Assembly: GCA_905147135.1 (NCBI GenBank)
Contig: LR990049.1
Span: 14,711,428-14,775,427, forward strand
Origin: Blastobasis lacticolella
Taxonomy: Eukaryota; Arthropoda; Insecta; Lepidoptera; Blastobasidae
DNA length: 64,000 bases
Direction of reading: 5' to 3'
Shown: positions 13,322 to 24,600 of the stretch, piece after piece
Layout of the letters: every line of letters starts with the position of its first letter
Position numbering within the stretch: position 1 is the stretch's first letter
Translations under genes and position numbers: made by a program
The notes under the pieces: model-generated
The model's input: the letters and a program-made list of their open reading frames with translations, nothing else
What the model was told of the DNA's origin: nothing
The model's database searches: none

Positions 13322-15655
13322 CTGTGGATAAAAAAAATTATAACGGTTTAAACTATCGCTGTTATTATCACACATTTTATAGTATAGATAGATATAATGC
13401 ATGCAACTGGTAACCAAGAGCGTTTATTTTGAGCCCATGTGAAGCACTCCAACACGCGATCCGATCGAGATCGCAATTGATGTCGTTAATGGCGTTGGCA
13501 ATCTTTTCCGGGGATGACTGCGAGTAAATTTGTAAATCGTCAGCATACAGATGGCAGCTTGAGCTAAGGTCGGCAGTAATACGATTTATGAAAATAGCGA
13601 AGAGAATTGGGGAAAGTACACCACCCTGCGGAACACCAGCGCCTAGCTCGCACCACGCTGAGAGAGATTCATCAGCACGGATCCGCTGACGACGACCCAC
13701 TAAGTAGCTTCCAAACCACTCGACAGCATCTCCAGAAATATTAAGTGATCTCATTATAGCCAAGAGAATCCCATGGTCGACTGTATTGAAAGCGTTGCTG
13801 AAATCCAAAAGTGCCAGAACCGTTACTTTACTGTTCTCCATGCCCATCCTGATATCATCGGTTATCTTGACGAGTGCAGTGGTAGTACCATGTCCCGGTC
13901 GGAAGCCAGACTGGAAGGGATTGAGGAGATTATGGCAAGCGAGGAAAGTTGAGAGTTGATGATGGACAAGGCGTTCAAAGACTTTAGAAAGGAATGACAA
14001 TATGGAGATTGGGCGGAGATCAGCGAAGGAGACAGGAGACGCTTTTTTAGGAATCGGATAAAGTAAGGCTTCCTTCCACAGACGTGGGTAGCACTTTGTG
14101 TTAATGGAAGTGTTGAATATGTGAGCTATATAAGGAGCCAATATATCAATGATGGGCACAACCATGTTGCGGCTTACAGCATCACTACCAACAGAATTAG
14201 AGGTCATGGCCCTAACACTCCTCTCAACCTCCGCATCAGTGAACCTCTCAAAAACGAAAGGAGGGTGACTAGGCAAAGGGAGGGAAGAGATGCGGTCCAG
14301 AGTATTGCCTTTAGTGACGTTCTGTAAAGGAGAAGTAGAACAGAAATAACGATTCAGCTCATTAATGTCCAAATCCTTAGGTAATGTGTCGCCGCGGGGC
14401 TTGCCTATTCCCAAGGACTTAAGAAATTTCCACACTTTGGAAGGATCGCCATTGGATACTGAGACATGGATATGACGGCGCTGCGCATCCCTGCACATCT
14501 TATTACATATATTTCGGTGGCTTCTGTACTTTTCTTTGTTTTCATCGGTTGGTCGGAGCTTATATCTAAATTTAGCCGAGTCTCTCCTCCGCATGGCCAC
14601 CCTTACATCGTCTGTGAGCCAGGGCGCTGGGTGATGCTTAATCTTAACAGCCTTTAACGGTGCATGCAGATCATAAAGTCCTGTCAGTATTGAATTGAAT
14701 GCTTCAACCTGCTCATCAACCGTGTCTTCGTTTAGAACCCCCGACCAGTCCAATAGCCGAGCATGATCCCTCAAGGCATCCAGATCCATTGCTCCAAAAC
14801 TGCGCTGATACAAAACCCTTGGCTTCGCTCTAGGGACACGAATTTTATACGATAGATATAGCAGATCGTGGAATGAAAAAGCTTCAGCAGAATGTTGGCC
14901 ATGTTTAACAGCATGTGGGGCGGAGGAAACTAACATAACATCCAGCAGTGTAGGTACGCAATTCGGGAAATAATGGGTGGCAGTTAGTGGCAAGAAATGC
15001 ATATTGCAGGCATTGGCCAGAGATTTAAAGGCTAAGGTCCTGGAGTCATTCCTAATCATACAGGTATTGAAGTCGCCCATAATTATAACATGACTATATG
15101 TAGGCACGAGGTCCTCCAGCAATGTTTCAAAGGAATTGAAGAAGGATATATTACGGGAAGGACAGTAGTAAACCCCAAGAAGTACCTTGGAATGAGCCAG
15201 GGTGACTTCAATAAATAGATGTTCACCTGCACAAATGGGAGGCGGTTGGGATGAGACACTAACAATAGAATATGGCAAGTGAGCCTTTAGATATATCGCA
15301 ACGCCGCCGCCTCCGCCACCAACACGGTCATTGCGCAAAAGAACGAAGCCAGGTAAAGAGTAAGATGTAGAAGGCAAGCTAGGCTTAAGCCAGGATTCAG
15401 AGACCAATACAGCATCGAGTCCTTCAATATCACTAAATGAAGCCAGGAGGTCAGAATAATGGGCTGGTATGCTCTGCGCATTAATGTGAACAGCGTTAAG
15501 ATTCCTCCGAACATCGGAAAAGGTGGAAGTGAGTGTCTCCGCCAACGTTGGGATGCTATGAAAGCTGGAAGTACTGTTAAGCTCGTCTGAGGATAGTGAA
15601 ACAAAATCATCACTTTGATCATCACCTGAGTTAGGCATGGAGTAGCAACAACAAC

Positions 15656-15693
<38 letters not shown>

Positions 15694-18600
15694 TTAGAAA
15701 ATTAAAATCTAGACTACTTATTAATTACTACTAACTACTTAATAACTAGTTACCAATCTAGCAAGCACTAATATTTGCTACCAGCTCAATCTACCAGCAT
15801 AGTACAAAGAATCAAACGATACCAACAATTAAACTGTGGTACAAGTCACAGTACAAGCCAAAAGCACAAATTAAATAGGAGACAAGCAAAAATATTAAAG
15901 CAAGGTATGCATTAAGAAAAATAAGCAAGCTATCTAAGTGGCACGAACAGCAGTTCGTACAATTTATAAAGCGATAACAAGATAAATAAATCAAGGCGTG
16001 GCTGTATGGGCTACTTACATGTGCTTAGCATCCAGGCCATAAAATTTTGAAAAACTTTTCTGTCATATGTCAAGTGTACGGCAAAATCGGCAAATGACAA
16101 TATAAAAATTTTGTAAACAAACAGCAATTGACAAATGTAAATAAAATAAAACTGCCCGAATAATAAGCAATACTTCATAGTGGAAGGTACGAGTATAACA
16201 TATAAATGAGAGGAAACAAAACAACAGTTACCCTCGGTGCAGTAGTTCAATCAAGTCGGACAAAAAGATGTTTAGGTACAAAAATTTAAGCGACTAACAA
16301 TTACTTGGTGGTTGTTCGCTTAGCCCTGGATGACCCCGGTTTCACAGGCTTCCTTGCCTTGGGAGCGGGATCAACAGAAACCGGGGGATTGGGAACTGGT
16401 ATAGACTGGGTATTGGCGTCGACAGCGTCGAACTTCTGCAGATCAGCGATAGTGTTTATACGATGTCTCGAACCATCAGAGCCAAGCACGTAAACATTGC
16501 CGTCCCGTGACCAGCATTTGGAGACACCAAGCTTCTCACGAACCGCCATTAAGATATCGTGTCGTACTTTAGTTAGAAACTCGGAGAGTGTGACACCTGA
16601 ACCCTTAAGCGACGTCTTGCTGAACCAGATGTTGTTTCGCATTTCGAGTGATGCGAATTTGATGAGGATAGGACGCGGTTGCTTCTTAGAGCCGCGCCCC
16701 ATTCGATGACATCTTTTGATGCTAGAAGCCTCGAAATCAGATACCTTGAGTTTCTCCGCTATCAAGCCCGTCACCGTAGCAGTAGTGTCCTCCTTGTCCA
16801 ACTCATCCACGCCATGCACCAGCAACATCTTCTGTCGGCCACGCATTTCAATACGATCCACATCACCTGATAACATTCCCAACTGCTGTTGAAAAGTAGT
16901 GAACCCAGCAATAATAAAGCTCTGGAGTGAGGAAAACTCAGAGACAATGTCTGTACTATTTTTCAAACTCTCCTGGAATGTATCCATTTTGGCTTGGAAC
17001 ATTTCCATCATCTCCACCATAGATTTCTTCACTGCCTCCATTGTTCACTAGTATGTATTGTGAAATAAGAACTTACAATTCTTGTGCGCCTGGCTGTATC
17101 GATTGGATAACACTGGTAGGTGTAGAGCTGTAGTCACTGAGTGCAAATAATGCAAATATAAACCATTTATGTATTTATTTCCATTTATTTCCTTAAAGAG
17201 TTAAAACTTAGTAGTGTTACTTTAATTGTGCCTACCGCCTTTTTCGGCTACCGCCTACGGACTTTTTGTAAGTGGTAGTGGTAACCTCAAAAATTTGTTT
17301 GTCACTACTGGTCCATGAGGTTCTGTTGTTAAAATACCTCGTGCTATTGGTCCCAACATCATCATACGCTCAACCGCGATTTTTAGCCAATAAGACGGCG
17401 TTATTTTAACAATGACAAGTCCTTACTCACTGCTGGCGCTAACAGTAAGTAAAAGGTAATTTTGTTCCTATTTCCAAACTTTGGTAGGTATTTGGAGATT
17501 CCGATTGCTAAATTAACGATTGCATGATCTAGCAATGGGTCGATCTGAGAATGGGCCATTTGGGAAAGGGTCGGTCTGGTAATGGGACCATTAGAGAATT
17601 AGAATATCTGGTTGTGGAATTCAATGAGCTCCCTGAAGAGTACAACATGGAGTTCTTCAAGGAAGTGGTGAATTGAAAAAACTAAAACACACCTAATAAA
17701 ACCCTTTCAAGATGTACCTAAAAGGTTACATAATTTTTTTTATGAAAAACGTTCCACCTGAAACTAAAACCTTGTCAGTCCCCATTTCACCGTCAAGTAA
17801 ATATCTTGTACCCCGCTTCATCGTTACGTAAAGACCCATCATTCTTGCTACCTTTCGACAAAGCCATGGTATTATTCAACGTGGGCGAGCGCCTCTGCTG
17901 CTGGAGACCCGCGACTTCCGATTCAACGATCTACCAATGGGACAACTCGGAACCGGACAATTTGGGAATAAGTCCATTCACACGTCAATGGCCACCAGAT
18001 GAGATGGCGGAAAAATGCTAAGCTAGTCCTTGTAAATAAATTAATAAGGCAATGGTGACATGGCAGATGGTGGGTCCATCTGGGAAAGGGTCGATTTGGA
18101 ATGGGTCAGTTTCAAATTGGGTTAATTTGGGAATCAGGAAGAAACGTCGGCCTTCGTCCAAAATACTCCACCTACCTTGCGCCAACGCCATAGCGTTGTT
18201 GAGCGTGGGCGGGCGCCGCAGCTGCCTCGGGTTGGGCCGCACGTGCGTGCCCGCCACCACGGCCACCCGAACGACGGCCCGCAGAAGTGGAGACGCGAGT
18301 CGCGCACGTATAGGGCTCTAATGACACTATCTCCATTCCATAGGTCCATTCGCATGGCATCGTCACTTACCACCAGGTGAGATAGCGGCCATATGCCTGG
18401 CTAGTACTTGTAAATAAATTAATAATGGGTACATTTGGGAACGGGTCCATCTGGAAATGGCTTCATTCGGGAATCTAAAAAGGAAGAATCTATTGTCCCC
18501 CCAGCCCCCACACGTACCTTGCGCCAACGCCATAGCGTTGTTGAGCGTGGGCGGGCGCCGCAGCTGCCGCGGGTTGGGCCGCACGTGCGTGCCCGCCACC

Positions 18601-21600
18601 ACGGCCACCGCGGCCGCGCCCTCCGGCACCGCGCCGGCCACCGGCCACCCGAAGGAGGACCCACAGAAGTGGAGACGCGAGTCGCGCACGTATAGGGCGC
18701 GGAGGAGGTGCGTGCACACCTGGGTGGGGCAAAGGGGCCGTGTTTTAGATGTGAAATGAGCAGCCACAGTGATTCCTTCGGATCATGACATGCACTTCAG
18801 CACCCCAACGAGCTCGTCACTCATTAGGTGTGCTTCCAAAAACCATTGGCGAGATAGAGGTCTTCCGCTAGGGACCCTAACACTGGTTGGACAGTCTTGG
18901 GAGCCGTTTGTCACCCTGTGACAGTACCCACGGTTAACTTCCACGCGAAGGTTCGAAAGAACATTTCTCGCTCGAACGATTCGGATGTGGAGTGAGCTCC
19001 CAGCCACAATGTTGCCTTTAGACTATGATATGGGATCGTTCAAGAGAGATATTAGACGTCTCTTCAGAGGTGGGCAACGCATTGGTAACTCCCCTGATGT
19101 AGCTGATGCCCATAGGCAGCGGTGACCACTTTAGATCAGGTGGCCCGCTTGCCTATTTGTCTGCCGTATAACGTAAAAAAGGGGTGCGATTCTCGCGCTG
19201 TCACACCTCAAATTCATTTTTTCTAGCCAAAAATCTGTATTAAAACAACACTGAAATTGATCGTAGACAATATACGTCTGTCGAAGATGAAAATATATTT
19301 TTGCATGCAATAGACATTTAAATTACATAATTAATGGGTTTTTGTGGCTAGAAAAAAATGTCGAATTCGAGATGTCACAGAGCGAGAATTAGGCCGCGCA
19401 GTTCAGTTGGGAAAGAGACACGTTTATGTTACATGTATAGCGCTGTCTCGTTCTAAGCAGAGCAGTTCTATATAGATCCTGCTATAAGAGCTCGTGGTAA
19501 GCGCCCAGGTTCGCTTTGGGTTCGTAGTTGATCGTGGTCCACTTGCGGAGTCCACCGGCTGGTCGACCATCTAACTTAAAATAAACGTAAATACTATCGA
19601 CAGATTTCGATGTGGTTTTCATTATTTGAAGTACGACATTGGAACCTTCAAAGATACAAGTCTACCTACACCTTTGTCCTAGGCCGCCGTCACATTGACG
19701 ACAGCCCTAGTGTTGCGAATGTCCATGAGCGGCGGTGACCACTTACCATAAGGTGCCCTTACTTGATCATTTGCCACCTTTTATTATAAAAAAATGGTTC
19801 TTAGCTATATTATGTCATTAAATCGGTTAAATTTGTAACACACTTTGCATACAAGAATGCAAAAAATACACCTACCTTAAACAAATGCGACCAAGAAGGC
19901 GTGGCTTTCTTCCCGGACAGCTCTATTTGGTGCGCGTTGACGGCATCCCGGTACTGTCCGGCGACCGCGGGCCGCGTCTCCGGGTACGCGAGCTCCACCA
20001 GTCCCAGGCAGACCTGTCGCAGCGTGCGGCAGAGCCCGCCCAGCTCGGAGAAGTCGAATGCGTGGACGCGGCCTCCACCGCCGCTAGAGTATGACACTCC
20101 AGCTGAGGAGTTGGTCGTGGATGACACTGGGGGACGATAGCAGTCGTTAGAATATATTCATGTTGTAGAACCCTGGTATGTCCCCACATAGGGTACCCTA
20201 CTTCGAATTCTGGACAAACGGGACGGTTAGAAACTAATTTCAAAGATTACTCCAATTGTTTTAGCGTTGAGTTGTAGACACTAGCGTTAAATTAATGTTT
20301 TATTTTTCTAAAGACTGTTAAAGTTACAGACTAGTCCATGGGCCGATGGGATTATCGTATCTTGAATCCAGACTCAGACAAAAAGAACGTCAAAACGTTA
20401 ATTTAAATTTTTTGTTTGTAGACGAAAATAAATTTTAAGCACGCGGCTCAGTCTTGCGACCTTTCTCAAACGTATGACTCACCCATATCCTCATCTTCAT
20501 CGGAGTCCCTACAGAACTCAGCATCGTGTAGCGTTCCAATGAGCAGCGAGAACAGGGCGCAGAATACCGCTAGTGGGGCAAGCAAGCGATGGACGGCGGG
20601 CGCGCCCTCCCCGGCCAAGCCTCGCGCCAGGGCTCCAAGAAGCGGCGTAGGGACTCCCCCGAATGAGGGTACATGGCTCATGCCGCTGAGCCACCGCCAA
20701 AGTCCACGGATGAAGATGGGCTTGAACGCCAATGTGTAGAGGAGCCTGGTGGGGTGTGGACATTGGTGAAATTACAAGAACAGAACGTCGGCTGTGGTGA
20801 CTAACTGCAGATCTTCGACCGTGTCAACAGAGGAGGATTTGAACCCCACTCGGAACCCTGTACCATTGGGCTTTTTCCAATACTCCGTGTTTCATATAAC
20901 ACGTAAGGAACACATAAAATAAGCGGTGATCATAGGTTAACATGCCCTTTGGCGGTATATCTTGGCGTTAATGTCTCGGTTATGCTCTTGCGTGCAAGGG
21001 CCCGAGGTTTGCCTTGACCATGATCCAGGATTTGGCAATGACAGTGGAGCGACTTGGATCATGGTTACACATTCACTCGCCTGATTGTGAAGGTTTCATC
21101 ACAATGTTTTCCCTCAACGTAAGAGCATCAGTTAGTGGTCAACTAGTGTACATAACTCAGAAAAGAGCCATTGGTACATGGCGGCACAGAGGTTCAAACC
21201 CGGTACCCCGGGGTACGAGTCGGACCCTTTAGCCATTAAGCCACCGACGCTCAGGTATATGTGGACCTGTAATGTCGCTACAGTCTATTGGGCGACTCGA
21301 AATGAAATCTGAGTTATATCCGTTTTCATTAGACTGTCGGTTTATTTGTCACTTACATAAATAAAACACTACAACAACAAATTATAATTTACTGGATTTA
21401 AAACTTACCTATACTTATGCAACGCCATCCTGTGACTGAGCAGCAGATTGTGACAGATCTCGGACACGCAGTCAAGGAACTCATCGCTGAGATCGCTGTC
21501 CGTGATCTGCGAGCAAGTGGCCATGATGCAGCGGTCAGGCTCGTTAATAAGCTCGATACATCGGGTCAGCAGCATCTGCTCCCGTACCGAAGTCGGATTC

Positions 21601-24600
21601 GGTTCAGTCTCACTATCGCTGTCGTCATCCTTGTCCGCTGTCGTCTCCTGACTGTACAGCGAATCCTCGTAGTCGTACGTGATTTGTTTATTGCACACAT
21701 TAACCGTTAACTTAGCGATAATTTTCAAGTATTCTATTACAACAGGGTTGTTTGGCAGTCTTGTGTTGTTCAGGGAGCGGATGTGGTTGACTGGAAATAA
21801 GAGAGAAACACTGTAATAAACGCTGAAGCTGTACATTGAAGTTCCCGACCCGATCTAACACAGTTTTCTTATACATAGCCCGGGCGGGATGGTTACCAAA
21901 TTACTAAATCGGAAAGAAAGACCTTGGACAACCGCGAAGTGAGATTGTCCAAAGTCTTCTGCTAGACTCGTGACACTGGTTGGACAGTCTCGGGAGCCTT
22001 TTATCACCCTGTGACACACCCAAGTAACTTTTAGCGACTTGATTGGTCCCGAAGAGATCCCGGGTTCGATGCCCGGCTAAGCAGAAACTGAAATGATGAA
22101 TTTTTACTTCCGTTATGGATCTGGTTGTAAGAGTATGTATAATAAGTATGTAGTTAATAAATAAATATAAATAAATAACAGCATAGGTACCTACTTATTA
22201 ATATTGTATGTGTGATGGCGAAGGCGAAATTATCGTTGAGACAAACCTCAAAGAGGTTTACCAATGTGTTGTATTGAAGATTGTAATGTTTTTGTGAATA
22301 AATAAATCTAAATCTAAAAAAAAAAAAATGTAGGTATATTAGTAGTTTATGCAACTGTCATATAAAAGGGGGTATTAAAACATGAGTGTCTGTTTATCAT
22401 ACGAGGCGTAGCCGAGTATGATAATAGTTTGACACGAGTGTTTTAATGCCTAATTATATGCAGTTGCATACACTACTTTATCTACACTCATATTTTTATG
22501 TTAAAATATCGTACCTATAATTTTCTCAACTTAGCTGGAAGTAAGCGAGTCAGTTCTGTTGTATCTACGCGTCAAGGATATCAAGCGGCGGGAAATTGAC
22601 TTAACTATTGTCACATTTATCTATTTATTTGCTTAAAATAAGGAAAAACATTCACAAACACAAATTACAACAATTAAAATAAATATTCTGTTTAGCGGGA
22701 AAATAATTACACAGAATATAAACAGGAACATTTAAATTTTGAATTTGAATTTGTTAAAGACATCTAAATATTCAGCCTACATTACGCCGTGTCCCGGCGC
22801 CCGACAAAAAATAAAAAAATAAAAGTGTTGCATAATGATTAAAAAGTTATTTTACGATACAGCTGTAATGAAAATAGTATGGGAAATGCTGTATCGAAAA
22901 GTAATTTTTTAAAATTTTATAGTCTGGCGTGAAAAAAGTCTACCCTTAAACGACTGTTTTCGAATATGTAATTGGAACATTATGCTATGAGTGTAGATAA
23001 AAGAAGTTTATTAGTTATCTAACACCCACAACTCAAGCTTTGCTTACTTCGGGATTAGATGGCGCTGTGGCAGTTTTTAATTCAAGCATATTTATATATT
23101 TAACTTACCGAAACCCGGTGGTTCGAGCGACAGCACAGAATGCAGTAGCCACGAGTCGTTCACAATTCTGTGCTGGGCGAACCGCTCCTGGTCGGCCAGG
23201 CAGCGCACCAGCGCCAGGAACGGGAACTGGCTCAGCGAATCCCGCCCCAACGCCGGCAGGATGAACAGCTCCACCGGCTCCGGATAAGGGTTGCACAGGA
23301 ATGAGGACGCGAACTCGGACATTACCACGTCGCTGGAATACAATTGGCAGGTTTAGGTAATTGTTTGGCGTAAGATGTGGGGAGTGAAGTAAAGCTTTTG
23401 TCTTGAAGGCGATCGTTTCAATTGGTCAAGTGTACATTGAACTTTCATACAAAGATTCAAACGAATATAAAAACCGCTAAAGTACGAATCGAACTCGCAT
23501 TCAAAGTGTTCCGTACCAATACCAGCTATAAGATTTTTTATGCCAGAGACACTGTAATTCGTCAAACTTTAATTAATTCGAAACTTTGTACAGCAAGTCC
23601 GACTCACGCTTGATCTTGTTACTTTAACATTAGCACTATAATCATACAAGCTTCTTACTTGTATGTATTGCCGTTATTACGATACACCAAATATCTCTTT
23701 AAAATGCTGAAAAACACTGTGAGGACTAAGATAAAATGCCTCATGCGTGTAATTGCGCTGGCTACCTTATCCTTCAAACCAGAAAACAAAATGCAAGCAT
23801 TGCTGCTTGGCGGCAGAGACAGATAATGCGGTACTCACCCAGGCGATGAAACTGTAAAAAACACTTACAGTATGCACAAAACAACACTTACTTGTATTTA
23901 GGAACATTAAATTTCATAGCCACAGACAGAGGTCTTTGTAGAAGATCCAATAATGCACTACATAGAGGGGTCGGGGGGTTCGGTGATGAGCCATACAAGG
24001 GAGGAGTTCTTTCACATATCAAGTCACGTAAGTCCTTGAAGTACCCTGCAATATGAGCAAATATATAATAAAACACTTTTATAATCTTATTACTTCATTC
24101 TACAATAGATAAGGCTTTTGTTGTCCACCACTTTGTTCGCACAAACTCTGAAGGTGAAGCAAACAGAACTCCCCAATCTAATAAAAAATGTAGAAAACTT
24201 ACCTCTTTTAACAAGATATATGAATGTGTTTCCAACACATGCGAGGGCCTCCTCACAATCCATTACACTTTCGGCTGAGTTGGTGGAAGTGAACACTTCA
24301 AACATTCTAAGAGGCACAGCAATAGGTACCTGAAATTTACCAATACATAATAAAATACCAATGAATATTCAGTAATTGAATGGAAACTAGTTATTTCATT
24401 GCCTTGAGAGGCACACGGTCAGATGGTCAGCATGATGGAAAGTGACAACCGTCAACCAAGACATCTGCGAGTTTAGGAGAGTGGATGCAGTGTTGGCCTG
24501 TTAAGAGTTTCTGATACATATGGAAGAATTGAATGTTGAGCCACCTACAATCATCATATGTAATTTGGTGATGTTATACACAGAAAACTGTCTTACCCAA

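Noticed and set aside
18018..18767. Many overlapping GC-rich ORFs on both strands
   Set aside because: They are shadow frames of Ube3c exon 10 and its relic copies; only the minus frame ending NNAMALAQ is supported.
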